A DNA stretch of 64,000 bases from an uncultured Aquimarina sp. (lineage in GTDB: Bacteria; Bacteroidota; Bacteroidia; Flavobacteriales; Flavobacteriaceae), in the NCBI GenBank assembly GCA_947496705.1, contig CANMDW010000015.1, positions 54,466 to 118,465 on the forward strand, read 5' to 3'. Of the stretch, positions 35,193 through 45,025 are shown piece after piece. The translations under genes were made by a program, and so were the position numbers. The first letter of the stretch is position 1; the number at the start of each line of letters is the position of its first letter. A model generated the notes under the pieces. The model was not told the DNA's origin. It saw nothing but the letters and a program-made list of their open reading frames with translations, and ran no database searches.

Positions 35193-36263
35193 ATGAAATT
35201 ATTTAATATAAAAATAAAGGCATTCCTAATGGTAGTTGTAATAACTGCTATTGGATTTGCTCAAGACACAGACCTTCCAAATGTTAAAATTCTAGCAACT
35301 GGAGGTACCATAGCGGGATCGGCTTCGTCTGCCACTTCTGGGAGTTATTCAGCAGGTCAGATTGGGATTCAGACCATGATTAATGCAGTTCCTGGTATAA
35401 AAAAACTAGCCGATGTTTCTGGAGAACAAGTTGCCAATGTAGGGTCACAAGATATAACAGTTGAGATTTGGTTGAAATTGGCAAATCGTATTAATGAACT
35501 GCTAGCTTCTGACGACGTTGATGGCATTGTAGTAACTCATGGTACCGATACGCAAGAGGAAACGGCATATTTTCTAAGTTTGGTTATCAAAAGTGACAAA
35601 CCGGTGGTTACTACAGGTTCTATGCGTTCCTCAACTTCTATAAGTGCCGAAGGTCCTTTGAATCTTTATAATGCTGTTGCCATCGCAGCTAGTAAAGAAG
35701 CGATTGGAAAAGGAGTATTGGTAACATTGAATGATGAAATTCATAGTCCTAGAGATGTAAGTAAAATGAATACTACCAATGTAGGGAGTTTTTCGGCTCC
35801 TATTAAAGGAATAATGGGAGGTGTGTTTTATGGACGTTTAGGCTTTTTTAGAGAACCCACGACGAAATTTGGAAACACCAGTGAGTTTTCTGTAGAAGGT
35901 GTTACTACACTCCCAAGGGTTGATATCATCTATGCCTATGCAGATATGGCTCCGGATCTTATCGATATACATGTCAAAACAGGTGCAAAAGGTATTATTA
36001 TTGCCGGAGTTGGAAATGGAAATATGACTGAAGCTACTCTTAATGCTGCTAAGAAAGCATATGAAGAGCATGGTGTTATAGTAGTTAGAAGCAGGCGTGT
36101 AGCAACCGGTTGGGTACTACGTGATAATGAATTTAAGGATGATGACTATCACACAATAGCTTCTCATGATCTTAATCCGGCAAAATCCAGAATTTTATTA
36201 ATACTTGCGCTAGCTGAAGGAAAAAAACTATCAGAGATGCAAGAATTGTTTTATACGTATTAA
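35193..36263 (+). CDS. ansB: Exported type II L-asparaginase
   Basis: A signal peptide (FLMVVVITAIGFAQ) precedes a 330-residue type II asparaginase with both catalytic motifs: LATGGTIAGSA (first Thr nucleophile, about 36) and VVTHGTDTQEETAYFL (second Thr-Asp pair, about 111). It hydrolyses asparagine to aspartate and ammonia in the periplasm. Place in the operon fits: the aspartate made is taken up by DcuA and deaminated by AspA. Starts 44 bp after aspA. Confidence 0.93.
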   Translation: MKLFNIKIKAFLMVVVITAIGFAQDTDLPNVKILATGGTIAGSASSATSGSYSAGQIGIQTMINAVPGIKKLADVSGEQVANVGSQDITVEIWLKLANRINELLASDDVDGIVVTHGTDTQEETAYFLSLVIKSDKPVVTTGSMRSSTSISAEGPLNLYNAVAIAASKEAIGKGVLVTLNDEIHSPRDVSKMNTTNVGSFSAPIKGIMGGVFYGRLGFFREPTTKFGNTSEFSVEGVTTLPRVDIIYAYADMAPDLIDIHVKTGAKGIIIAGVGNGNMTEATLNAAKKAYEEHGVIVVRSRRVATGWVLRDNEFKDDDYHTIASHDLNPAKSRILLILALAEGKKLSEMQELFYTY

Positions 36264-36283
36264 TGATAAAATGATATCACAAT

Positions 36284-36952
36284 ATGGCACTTAATCCATT
36301 ATTTTTCAGGAAAACACTTGTTGCAGGAACAGGGCTGTTCTTATGTGTTTTCCTTGTAGTACATCTCTCTGCTAACTGTATTTTGTTATTACCCGAACAC
36401 ATTGCACGAGGAATGTATAATTCCTATTCGACCATATTAAGAGAAAGTCCTTTGATAAAGATTGTGGCTTATTTGTTATATCTATCGATTATTCTTCATG
36501 TGGTGTATGCATTACTGATTACTATTAGAAATAGAAAAGCTAAACCACAAAAATATATAGTGAATCACGCTAGTGAAAATAGTACCTGGTCTTCCAGAAA
36601 CATGGGGATTTTAGGAACTCTTATTTTGATCTTTATCATTATACATTTGGTAAATTTTTGGGCTCGTATCAAATTAGGATTCGGTGATACGGTAGCATTA
36701 GATATAAATGGAAATAAAGATGTATATGCAGTTACATACAGCCTTTTTCAAAACATTTATTATGTCATCTTTTATACCATTATGTCCGTACCTCTGGCAT
36801 TTCACTTGTATCACGGTTTTAAAAGTGGTTTCAAAACCTTAGGCTTTTATCATAAAAAAGGATTAAAGGTTCTGGCAAAGATCTCTTTGGGGTACGCTCT
36901 TATTATGGGTATTGGTTTCGGGATTATACCATTCATTGTTTATTTTAAATAG
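36284..36952 (+). CDS. sdhC: Succinate dehydrogenase/fumarate reductase cytochrome b subunit
   Basis: The 222-residue protein has five membrane helices with histidines suited to two b hemes (VHLSANC about 27, HVVYAL about 71, IIHLVNFWARI about 124, FHLYHGF about 171), the large single-subunit anchor of the B-type complexes of Bacteroidetes and epsilon-proteobacteria. It passes electrons between quinone and the iron-sulfur subunit. Ends 10 bp before sdhA. Confidence 0.92.
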   Translation: MALNPLFFRKTLVAGTGLFLCVFLVVHLSANCILLLPEHIARGMYNSYSTILRESPLIKIVAYLLYLSIILHVVYALLITIRNRKAKPQKYIVNHASENSTWSSRNMGILGTLILIFIIIHLVNFWARIKLGFGDTVALDINGNKDVYAVTYSLFQNIYYVIFYTIMSVPLAFHLYHGFKSGFKTLGFYHKKGLKVLAKISLGYALIMGIGFGIIPFIVYFK

Positions 36953-36962
36953 TAGTAGGAAT

Positions 36963-38873
36963 ATGAAATTAGATTCAAAAATTCCAGAAGGAAAACTAGA
37001 AGATAAGTGGCGTAACTATCAGGTTACATCACAATTGATCAATCCAGCCAATAAAAAGAAGTTGAATGTTATTGTAGTAGGTTCAGGACTTTCAGGTGCA
37101 GGAGCGGCTTCTACACTTGCAGAATTAGGATACGATGTACAATGCTTCTGTTACCAGGATTCTGCCAGAAGGGCACATTCTGTAGCAGCACAAGGAGGCA
37201 TTAATGCAGCTAAGAATTATCAGCATGATGGGGATAGCGTTTGGAGGATGTTTTATGACACCTTGAAAGGAGGAGATTTCAGATCTCGTGAGGCGAATAC
37301 CTACAGACTTGCAGAATTATCGGCTCCACTTATTGATCACTACGTACAACAAGGAGTTCCCTTTGCAAGAGAATACGGAGGGGTTTTAGTCAATCGTAGT
37401 TTTGGGGGAGTACAAGTACAGCGTACTTTTTATGCCAGAGGGCAAACAGGACAACAATTATTAATGGCTGCATATTCTCAGTTGTATAAAATGGTACGTG
37501 CAAAGAAGGTAAAAATGTTCCCACGTAGTGAAATGCTGGATTTGGTAGTTATTGACGGAAAAGCAAAAGGAATCATCGTTCGTGATTTGGTAACAGGTGA
37601 ACTTAAACGCTATGCTGCAGATGCTGTAGTACTTGCTACTGGCGGGTATTCTCGTGTTTTTAGATTATCTACATTGGCTATTGGATGTAATGGTAGTGCC
37701 TTATGGAAAGCTCATAAAAAAGGAGCCTTATTTGCAGCTCCCAGTTTTACACAGATTCACCCGACAGCATTGCCACAATCTAGCGAGGCACAATCTAAAC
37801 TTACTTTGATGTCTGAATCTCTTCGTAATGATGGGCGTATTTGGGTACCTAAACAACAGCAGGATCCCAGAAAAGCAAATGATATACCCGAGGATGAACG
37901 AGATTATTATTTAGAACGTAGATATCCAAGTTTCGGAAACTTAGCACCTCGTGATATTGCCTCACGGGCTGCAAAAGAAAGAATAGATGCAGGCTACGGT
38001 GTTGGGAGATTAAAGAATGCGGTGTACCTTGATTTTAAACATGCAATCGAAAAATTCGGAATCCAGACTATTAAAGATCGCTATGGAAACCTCTTTACCA
38101 TGTATAAAAAAATCACAGGTATTGATGCCTATAAAGAACCTATGCAAATATCGCCTGCAGCGCACTTCTCTATGGGGGGATTGTGGGTAGATTATGAATT
38201 AATGACCACTATACCCGGATTGTATGCCATAGGCGAATGTAATTTCTCTGATCATGGTGCAAACCGTCTAGGCGCTAATTCATTGCTTCAAGCTAGTATC
38301 GATGGTTATTTTGTGCTCCCAAATACGATAAATAATTATTTGGCAAGCGCTTTAAAAGAAGATCATCCTACTACAGATCATCCTGAATTTGAAAAAGCTG
38401 AGAAAGAGGTAGAAGCGAGTATAGATAGAATTTTGAATATCAATGGCACGAAAACCGTAGATCATTTCCATAGAGAATTGGGAAAAGTGATGTGGCAAGA
38501 GTGTGCTATGAGCCGCAATAAAAAAGGATTGAAAAATGCTATAGAACAAATAAAAACGATACGTAATGAATTCTGGAAGGATGTAAAAGTTACCGGAAGT
38601 AGTAATGAATTAAATACAGAACTAGAAAAAGCTTTACGACTAGCCGATTTTATTGAACTCGGAATCCTTATGTGTACAGATGCATTAGAACGTGATGAAT
38701 CCTGTGGCGCACATTTTAGAGAAGAATTCCAGACTGAAGATGGGGAGGCCGTGAGAGTAGATGAAGACTATTCGTATGTATCTGCATGGGAGTATGATGA
38801 TGGAGATTTTAAGTTGCACAAGGAAGAACTAGAATTTGAATTTGTAAAACCTTCGGTTAGAAGTTATAAATGA
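36963..38873 (+). CDS. sdhA: Succinate dehydrogenase/fumarate reductase flavoprotein subunit
   Basis: I start at 36963; the frame extends upstream to 36912 inside sdhC but that would add 17 residues of non-family sequence. The 636-residue protein has the dinucleotide-binding GSGLSGAGAASTLAELG, the covalent FAD site HSVAAQGGINAAKN, and catalytic-site TQIHPTALP. It oxidises succinate or reduces fumarate on the cytoplasmic face. The size and order C-A-B are those of B-type complexes, which can work in either direction. Confidence 0.95.
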   Translation: MKLDSKIPEGKLEDKWRNYQVTSQLINPANKKKLNVIVVGSGLSGAGAASTLAELGYDVQCFCYQDSARRAHSVAAQGGINAAKNYQHDGDSVWRMFYDTLKGGDFRSREANTYRLAELSAPLIDHYVQQGVPFAREYGGVLVNRSFGGVQVQRTFYARGQTGQQLLMAAYSQLYKMVRAKKVKMFPRSEMLDLVVIDGKAKGIIVRDLVTGELKRYAADAVVLATGGYSRVFRLSTLAIGCNGSALWKAHKKGALFAAPSFTQIHPTALPQSSEAQSKLTLMSESLRNDGRIWVPKQQQDPRKANDIPEDERDYYLERRYPSFGNLAPRDIASRAAKERIDAGYGVGRLKNAVYLDFKHAIEKFGIQTIKDRYGNLFTMYKKITGIDAYKEPMQISPAAHFSMGGLWVDYELMTTIPGLYAIGECNFSDHGANRLGANSLLQASIDGYFVLPNTINNYLASALKEDHPTTDHPEFEKAEKEVEASIDRILNINGTKTVDHFHRELGKVMWQECAMSRNKKGLKNAIEQIKTIRNEFWKDVKVTGSSNELNTELEKALRLADFIELGILMCTDALERDESCGAHFREEFQTEDGEAVRVDEDYSYVSAWEYDDGDFKLHKEELEFEFVKPSVRSYK

Positions 38874-38970
38874 TGAGCTTATGAAATGAGCCATAACAGG
38901 GAGTTGATACCAACCTTTATGATTATTGGCGAATTACATCTGACTGATAAAAGACAATTAATTTAAACAG

Positions 38971-39714
38971 ATGAAAGTAACATTCAAAATTTGGAGACAA
39001 GAAGGTCCTAAGGATAAAGGAGCGATTAGAGACTATGAAGTAGATGGATTGACTGAAGACATGTCTTTTCTGGAAGCACTAGACCATTTAAATGAATTAT
39101 TGGTACTTAAAAACGAAAAAGTAATTGCTTATGAATATGATTGTCGCGAAGGAATTTGTGGGCAATGTGGTGTTTTTATTAATGGTCGCGCACACGGTCC
39201 GCACGATAATATGACTACCTGTCAATTGCATATGCGTAGCTTTAAAGATGGAGATACCATTGTTGTAGAACCCTGGAGAGCTGCCTCTTTTCCGGTGATT
39301 AAAGATTTGATTGTAGATCGATCTTCATTTGATAGAATCATTGAACAGGGAGCATATATTACAGCAAAGACAGGTACAGCACCAGAGGCCAATGCCATTC
39401 CCATACCCAAAGAAGTGTCGGATAATGCTATGGATGCTGCTGCATGTATTGGATGTGGAGCTTGTGTTGCAACCTGTAAAAATTCCTCTGCCGCATTATT
39501 TACTTCTGCAAAAATTAATCACTTAAATAAATTACCACAAGGAAAAGCAGAAGAACACAAACGTGTACAAGAAATGACCTATCAAATGGAAATTGAAGGA
39601 TTTGGTAGTTGCACTTTTACTGGTGCCTGCGAAGTAGAATGCCCAGAGGGGATTTCTATTGTAAATATCGCAGAAATGAATGCTCGACACACTAAATCGA
39701 AACTATTAGGTTAA
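38971..39714 (+). CDS. sdhB: Succinate dehydrogenase/fumarate reductase iron-sulfur subunit
   Basis: The 247-residue protein has the [2Fe-2S] ligands in CREGICGQCG and the following TTCQ, then CIGCGACVATC and CTFTGACEVECPEG for the [4Fe-4S] and [3Fe-4S] clusters. It wires the flavin to the b hemes of SdhC. It lies 97 bp after sdhA. Confidence 0.95.
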   Translation: MKVTFKIWRQEGPKDKGAIRDYEVDGLTEDMSFLEALDHLNELLVLKNEKVIAYEYDCREGICGQCGVFINGRAHGPHDNMTTCQLHMRSFKDGDTIVVEPWRAASFPVIKDLIVDRSSFDRIIEQGAYITAKTGTAPEANAIPIPKEVSDNAMDAAACIGCGACVATCKNSSAALFTSAKINHLNKLPQGKAEEHKRVQEMTYQMEIEGFGSCTFTGACEVECPEGISIVNIAEMNARHTKSKLLG

Positions 39715-39740
39715 ACTTATTTTTTTAAAATTACATAAAA

Positions 39741-40901
39741 ATGAAAAACGCTAATTTCCCTTTGATAAGAATAATAGTGCTTATCATGGCTTTATTCCTA
39801 ATGAATGGAATATATGCACAGACAACTACCTCTGAAGAAACAACAACTTCAGAAACAGAACAAAAAGATTCAAATTGGATAGATGAAATCACCTCCCGGG
39901 TTACACCTTATGGTAGTATACGAATCGGGGCTGGTTTTGCAGAAGAAGGTGAACTAGGTATTTCGAATAATGCACCACGTGTAGGGTTGAAATTTAAGCA
40001 TGCCTTGTCCAATGAAGAAGCAGAAAACTTTAATGTCATTGGTGGAGTTGAGTTTGGTGTAAATCTGGTCTCTAGAGACGATGTAGTAGAGTTTGCGGTA
40101 GATCCAGGAGCAGGAATCGCCCAAGTGGGGGACGCTGTTTTTGCAAGATTAGGATTTTTGGGAGTTACGTATCAGGACTTTGAATTTACTTTTGGGAAAC
40201 AAAATTCAGTCTATTATACTTTAGGTGCTAGTCAGGTAGATCGTTTCCTTGCCTTTGGAGGAGCTGCTATTGGTGTTTGGAATATTTCTGATGGTGGAAT
40301 TTCGGGTACAGGTCGGGCGAATCAGGTTTTTATTCTAAAATATAAGAACAAAGGGCTTACATTAGGAGCCCAAGCGCAAGCAAGAAACATTTCTGATAAC
40401 AGTGAGAGTATAGATACTTATGGGTTTGGTGCTAACTATAAAATAGGAGGATTTGGTATTGGAGTCGGTTATAATAAGGTAAATGATGGTGTCGAGGATC
40501 CATTACCAAATCAGGCAAAAGACGGAGATGAAGCCTTCGTTACTTCTGCTTCTTTTGAAAAAGATCGCTTTACGGTAGCTGCCTCTTATGCTATTTTAAA
40601 ACAACATCAGCGGTTTGGGGATGATATTTTTTATGATGCTACAGGTATCGAATTCTATGCACGATATAAATTCTCAACTAATAAACGATGGCATGTTGCT
40701 GCTGGTTTCAATTATTTAAAACCAGACGATGATGAAAACTTAGGAGATTTCGATTCCAAATTCGGAATTGCGGAAGTTGGATATAACTTTAAAAAAGCCA
40801 GTCACATTTTTGTTGCAGCAGATATCGACCAAAGTGAGGACAGTAATGGAGGTAGACGTAATCAAAGTGTTTTTGGTGTAGGGATTCGGTTTGGGTTTTA
40901 A
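39741..40901 (+). CDS. Outer membrane porin
   Basis: A 386-residue protein with a signal peptide (ending YAQ, about 29), a short Thr/Glu-rich linker and a beta-barrel of alternating strands ending in FGVGIRFGF (terminal Phe). Motifs such as PYGSIRIGAGF and FTFGKQNSVYYTLG are those of general Gram-negative porins. It sits 26 bp after sdhB, so it probably brings amino acids or dicarboxylates across the outer membrane for the operon. Confidence 0.85.
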   Translation: MKNANFPLIRIIVLIMALFLMNGIYAQTTTSEETTTSETEQKDSNWIDEITSRVTPYGSIRIGAGFAEEGELGISNNAPRVGLKFKHALSNEEAENFNVIGGVEFGVNLVSRDDVVEFAVDPGAGIAQVGDAVFARLGFLGVTYQDFEFTFGKQNSVYYTLGASQVDRFLAFGGAAIGVWNISDGGISGTGRANQVFILKYKNKGLTLGAQAQARNISDNSESIDTYGFGANYKIGGFGIGVGYNKVNDGVEDPLPNQAKDGDEAFVTSASFEKDRFTVAASYAILKQHQRFGDDIFYDATGIEFYARYKFSTNKRWHVAAGFNYLKPDDDENLGDFDSKFGIAEVGYNFKKASHIFVAADIDQSEDSNGGRRNQSVFGVGIRFGF

Positions 40902-40924
40902 TTAAATTCATTTTAATCTTAACT

Positions 40925-41545
40925 ATGGATGTAAGCCTCTTTACAATTCTTGATATTCTGGGCACAATTGCTTTTGCAATTTCTGGAGCTTTAAGTGCTA
41001 TCCATAGAAAATTAGACCTCTTCGGTATTTTTATAGTTGCTTTTGTAACTGCTCTGGGTGGTGGCATTTTAAGGGATATCCTCATTGGCAGTACACCTGT
41101 TTGGTGGATGAGTAACACCTATATCTTGCATTTTATAAGTGGCTCCACAATTTTTGCAATTTTGTTTAGGAATAAAATAGGTTATCTGGCAAAATCCTTA
41201 TTTTTATTTGATACGATTGGTCTGGGAGTTTTTACTATTATTGGTGTTGAAATAGGAATTCAGGCAAATCTTGATCCTTTAGTGAGTGTGGTCCTGGGCA
41301 CAATGACTGGATGTTTTGGAGGAGTCATTCGTGATATTTTGTGTAATGAAATCCCTGTGATTTTTAGAAAAGAAATTTATGCAATCGCTTCTTTAGTGGG
41401 AGGAGTTTGCTTTGTAATACTTTTTTATTTAGAGGTAGCTTCAAACATTATTTATATATCTACAATTGCATTGGTAATCATTATTAGAATTGTTGCGGTT
41501 AGATTTACTATTTCATTACCAAATTTTACGATCAAAAAAGAATAA
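40925..41545 (+). CDS. UPF0126/TRIC-family membrane protein (YicG-like)
   Basis: The 206-residue protein has seven predicted helices and two inverted halves, each with the TALGGGILRDIL or MTGCFGGVIRDIL motif (Gly-rich kink plus Arg-Asp), diagnostic of the UPF0126/TRIC family. Some members have been linked with glycine or cation flux; the substrate here is unknown. It is the last gene of the aspartate/fumarate operon, 23 bp after the porin, followed by a terminator. Confidence 0.88.
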   Translation: MDVSLFTILDILGTIAFAISGALSAIHRKLDLFGIFIVAFVTALGGGILRDILIGSTPVWWMSNTYILHFISGSTIFAILFRNKIGYLAKSLFLFDTIGLGVFTIIGVEIGIQANLDPLVSVVLGTMTGCFGGVIRDILCNEIPVIFRKEIYAIASLVGGVCFVILFYLEVASNIIYISTIALVIIIRIVAVRFTISLPNFTIKKE

Positions 41546-41571
41546 CTTTAAATTGAAGATTAAAACAATGG

Positions 41572-41607
41572 AACCTCTTTACTATAAAAAGCGAAGAGGT
41601 TTTTTTT
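41572..41607 (+). terminator. Terminator of the aspartate/fumarate operon
   Basis: AACCTCTT and AAGAGGTT pair and are followed by a run of T. Confidence 0.85.
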
Positions 41608-41810
41608 ATGCCTTATACCTGCTCTTATAAGGTCAAAAAAGGTGTATTTCTGTTAAATTCTTAGCAAAATACGCTTCAATATCTAGTTAGGAAACTTCAC
41701 TTTCGTTTTTGGTCGTTTCACTCAAAAACTCAATAATTAACAGCTAATCTCAAAGTACATTTGTATAAGAAATAAGGATAAAAACTCAGTCAAATAATAA
41801 AATTAGAGTT

Positions 41811-41978
41811 ATGGAAACGACAAATTTAAAGATTGTTTATAATCGCGAAAATAGACACGATTCAAATATTCAAAATAGAATTAATCAGCTTGTTAAGAGA
41901 TTTGAGATACGAGTCAGGAAGTGGTATAAAGAATTAGAACAGTTGGGTAGTGCAGCAGGTATAGCAATTAGAAACTAA
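41811..41978 (+). CDS. Small basic helical protein (55 residues, unknown)
   Basis: Starts with METTNLKIVYNRENRHDSN and continues as an Arg/Lys-rich helix. TACATTTG at 41756-41763 upstream fits a TAnnTTTG promoter box, though no -33 partner is clear. The frame is compact and ends before the next short frame at 42018. No family recognised. Confidence 0.45.
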   Translation: METTNLKIVYNRENRHDSNIQNRINQLVKRFEIRVRKWYKELEQLGSAAGIAIRN

Positions 41979-42017
41979 ATAACAGAAGAATTATTATTGA
42001 ACAAAAAGTATAAAGAG

Positions 42018-42155
42018 ATGAAAACGATACAATCAATTTTAGTTACTATTTCAGAAAATATTTGGAATAGCATAATACAAAAAGAAGGGTATAAAAACAG
42101 AGAAGAATTTCTCTTAGAATACAAGAATAATGATGATGTGTTTTTATTCATATAA
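42018..42155 (+). CDS. Small protein (45 residues, unknown)
   Basis: Begins MKTIQSILVTISENIWNSII and ends NNDDVFLFI. It sits 14 bp before the lipoprotein gene, so it may be cotranscribed with it; it has no recognised family. Confidence 0.4.
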   Translation: MKTIQSILVTISENIWNSIIQKEGYKNREEFLLEYKNNDDVFLFI

Positions 42156-42169
42156 AAGATTTAGAACTC

Positions 42170-42823
42170 ATGAAAAAAATATACAAACTATTAGGAACTG
42201 TGATAGTATTACTACTTTTTTCTAGTTGCTCATCTGTAAAAGTAATAGAGACCTGGAGGAATCTTGAAGTACCCGATATAAAGGAAAAAAAAGTTATGGT
42301 GGTAAGCAAAACTGATGATGAAGTTGCCAGAATACGATTTGAAAAAGATTTGGTGCAACATTTAAGTAAAAATGGCTATCAATCTGTAGAGAGTTATATC
42401 ATGTTCCCAAAATCGTCACCTACAAAAGAACTAAATGAATCAGAAATAGTAGAAATTAAAAAAACGCTTAAGGATAAAGGTATTGATGTTGTAATAGTCA
42501 CTGTATTAAAAGATTGTGAGGAGTATACAAAAACGACAACTAGAAATAATACATCCTATACGATGTATCCTTCTTACTACGGATTGGGGTATTATAGAGG
42601 TTTTTATAGATACTATGGAACTGTTTATATAGAATCTGATCCGATTACTATGATTACAAGCGATGCAAAAAAATATACTCTAGAAACTGTAGTCTTTGAT
42701 CTAACCCAACCAGAAGAAAGACAATTACTGTCTGTAATTACGACCGAGATTGATGACCCACAGACATTAAGAACAGTATCTATAGATTTCTCTAAGAGAG
42801 TTGTAAAGGAATTGAATAGGTAA
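42170..42823 (+). CDS. Lipoprotein (paralogue of the 53473 gene)
   Basis: The signal peptide ends in a lipobox LFSSC (Cys about 20). The 217-residue protein then starts SSVKVIETWRN, as does its paralogue at 53473 (SSVKLMDSWKS), and both end with a YxLExVxxDLTQ...DxDP...FSK pattern. A Tyr-rich insertion (YPSYYGLGYYRGFYRYYG, about 125-142) is found only here. The family resembles DUF4136-type lipoproteins. The LytS/LytTR pair follows on the same strand after a terminator. Confidence 0.75.
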   Translation: MKKIYKLLGTVIVLLLFSSCSSVKVIETWRNLEVPDIKEKKVMVVSKTDDEVARIRFEKDLVQHLSKNGYQSVESYIMFPKSSPTKELNESEIVEIKKTLKDKGIDVVIVTVLKDCEEYTKTTTRNNTSYTMYPSYYGLGYYRGFYRYYGTVYIESDPITMITSDAKKYTLETVVFDLTQPEERQLLSVITTEIDDPQTLRTVSIDFSKRVVKELNR

Positions 42824-42857
42824 GTAGTTTTTTCATAATTAGATTAGGTTGATTTTA

Positions 42858-42897
42858 GGCAGCCGGAGATTAAGTAGATGTTTTCGGCTGCCTTTTT
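42858..42897 (+). terminator. Terminator after the lipoprotein gene
   Basis: GGCAGCCG and CGGCTGCC pair across a 19-base loop and are followed by TTTTT. Confidence 0.8.
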
Positions 42898-43004
42898 AAG
42901 TAAGTAGTAAATAATCAACTCAAAGTATGTTAAAAAATACCACAAGAATACATTGATTTGAATTAAAGAGGTGAAGAGTACCCCCATACCTTCACTTCTG
43001 TATA

Positions 43005-43038
43005 GAAGCCTCCAATTCCCATACGGAGGCTTCTTCTT
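43005..43038 (+). other. Hairpin in the leader of the kinase gene
   Basis: GAAGCCTCC and GGAGGCTTC flank an 11-base loop, followed by TTCTTCTCC, 25 bp before the kinase start. It may be a terminator of the upstream transcript or an attenuator-like element. Confidence 0.5.
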
Positions 43039-43062
43039 CTCCAGGAATAAATACTAAAAAAG

Positions 43063-44169
43063 ATGTGCACAACTAAGAAGAATATAATCAGTACAATTTT
43101 CCGTAAATTTAACAAGTACGAATTAAAGAAGATACTATTTACATTGGGGGCGAGAAAAATAAAGCACACTGTAATTTTAAAGATAGCATTGCTAATTGCG
43201 GTGCTAATCAGTCTGCCAAGAACATTATCATTATTTGATATCACCAATAAGCTGGTTGATTCTTTTACAGAAGTCTCAGTACAAGATATTATACTGCGTT
43301 TTTTGTTTATTTTTTTGATTTCATTCGTTTCATTAGAGCTTAATACCAATTGGAAGAATATATACGCGCAGTATTCTACTTTTTTGAGAACATGCATAAC
43401 TATTGTACTCAATACCGTATTGTTTTTAGGGATAGTACAGTTACTTGTTTCGATATATCCTTTAGTAACAGGGCAGGAGTTATCAAAATCAGAAACCGGA
43501 TTTATGTACTTTGTGTATTTTGTAATTTTAATGGTTACTGTTTTTATAGCCCGAATTCTTAACTATCAAATAATACATCATGAAGATCTTTTAGAAAATG
43601 AAAAACTAAAACAACAAAACCTTCAAAAGGAACTAACAGCGCTAAAAAATCAAATCAATCCTCATTTTCTTTTTAATTCTTTGAACTCATTAAATTCTAT
43701 AGTACGAGATAATAAAGATGCAACAACCTTTATAAAAAAGCTATCCTTTATGTATCGATATATTTTACAGAGTGGAGAAAGAGATCTGGTCTCTTTACAA
43801 GAAGAACTTAAATTTTTAGATAGTTATTTGCATATGCAAAAAACAAGGTATCGGGATCGTTTTGTAGTCGATATAAAAATAGAGGAAAAGTATTTACAGT
43901 ATGAACTCCCACCTTTGGCCTTACAGTTATTAGTTGAGAATGCTGTAAAACACAATGAGATTTCTGAAAAGAATCCTTTACAGGTAAACATATATTCAAA
44001 AAATGAAACTATTTATGTCGAAAACGAAATAAGACTAAGAACCTCTTTTGTTGATAGTACGGGTAATGGATTAATGAACTTAGATAAACGATATTTTTTA
44101 TTAAAAAAACAACACATTAGTATTAGTAATAAAGAAAATATATTTAGAGTAAAACTGCCAATAAATTGA
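43063..44169 (+). CDS. LytS/YehU-type sensor histidine kinase A
   Basis: The 368-residue protein has four predicted membrane helices (about 28-48, 70-88, 110-132, 145-165), then a His_kinase domain whose phospho-acceptor lies in INPHFLFNSLNSLNSI (about 200) and an HATPase_c N-box LLVENAVKHN. There is no sensory extracellular domain beyond the helices. The LytTR response regulator follows at 92 bp. A close relative is encoded at 54832. Confidence 0.9.
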   Translation: MCTTKKNIISTIFRKFNKYELKKILFTLGARKIKHTVILKIALLIAVLISLPRTLSLFDITNKLVDSFTEVSVQDIILRFLFIFLISFVSLELNTNWKNIYAQYSTFLRTCITIVLNTVLFLGIVQLLVSIYPLVTGQELSKSETGFMYFVYFVILMVTVFIARILNYQIIHHEDLLENEKLKQQNLQKELTALKNQINPHFLFNSLNSLNSIVRDNKDATTFIKKLSFMYRYILQSGERDLVSLQEELKFLDSYLHMQKTRYRDRFVVDIKIEEKYLQYELPPLALQLLVENAVKHNEISEKNPLQVNIYSKNETIYVENEIRLRTSFVDSTGNGLMNLDKRYFLLKKQHISISNKENIFRVKLPIN

Positions 44170-44261
44170 CGATATGAAACGAGTTATAACAGAGGTTTTG
44201 ATACATCTTAAGAAGATTAATGGATAGTTCCATGTGACTTCTAAAACAATAATATGAACAC

Positions 44262-45023
44262 ATGAAAGTAGTATTAGTCGAAGACGAAATAACAGCAAGT
44301 GATCAGCTCACTTTTTTACTGAATGCTATAGACCCAAATATTGAAATATTGAAGGTGTTAGATTCTGTAAAAACGGCAACAGAGTATTTTTCTAATACTT
44401 ATGAAGCATCACTTATTTTTATGGATATTCATCTGGCAGATGGTATTTCTTTTGAAATATTTGAGCAAGTAAAAATTGAAACTCCGATTATTTTTACAAC
44501 TGCTTATGATCAATATGCAATTAAAGCCTTTAAGGTAAACAGTATTGATTATTTGTTAAAACCAATTGACGAAGATGAATTATCTGAAGCCATTCAAAAA
44601 TTTAAAAATAGGTCAAATGAAGCTGGTACTTTAAACAATCAAATTCATGGAATGCTACAATTACTAAAGGTTAAAACAAAACCTTACAAAACCACATATT
44701 TGGTGCATCACAGAGATGAATTACTTCCTATAAAAACCGAAAACATTGCTTATTTCTATATAGATACAGGTGTGGTGAAGGCTATTACTTCAGAAAATAA
44801 AGTATATATCATTGACAAGAAGCTAGAGGATATCGAAGATGAATTAAATCCAGAAATTTTTAATCGTGTCAATAGACAGTTTATCATTCATAAAAATGCT
44901 ATCGAGAATATTAAACAATATTTTAATGGCAAATTGATTGTAAACATAAATCCAGTAGCCAAAGAACGTATTGTAGTAAGCAAAGCCAAAGCTACGGGAT
45001 TTAAAAAATGGGTAGATTTATAA
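44262..45023 (+). CDS. LytTR-family response regulator A
   Basis: A receiver domain (residues 1-120) has the acidic pair (EDE), the phospho-accepting Asp in FMDIHLADG (about 54) and the Lys in YLLKP. A LytTR DNA-binding domain (about 150-253) follows with FNRVNRQFIIHKNAIENI. It is partner of kinase A. The regulator encoded at 55857 is its paralogue (shared TAYDQYAI, FxVNRQFII patterns). Confidence 0.92.
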   Translation: MKVVLVEDEITASDQLTFLLNAIDPNIEILKVLDSVKTATEYFSNTYEASLIFMDIHLADGISFEIFEQVKIETPIIFTTAYDQYAIKAFKVNSIDYLLKPIDEDELSEAIQKFKNRSNEAGTLNNQIHGMLQLLKVKTKPYKTTYLVHHRDELLPIKTENIAYFYIDTGVVKAITSENKVYIIDKKLEDIEDELNPEIFNRVNRQFIIHKNAIENIKQYFNGKLIVNINPVAKERIVVSKAKATGFKKWVDL

Positions 45024-45025
45024 AT

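Noticed and set aside
36912..36962. Upstream start of sdhA overlapping sdhC
   Set aside because: The extra 17 residues are a shifted reading of the sdhC end; the ATG at 36963 follows sdhC cleanly.
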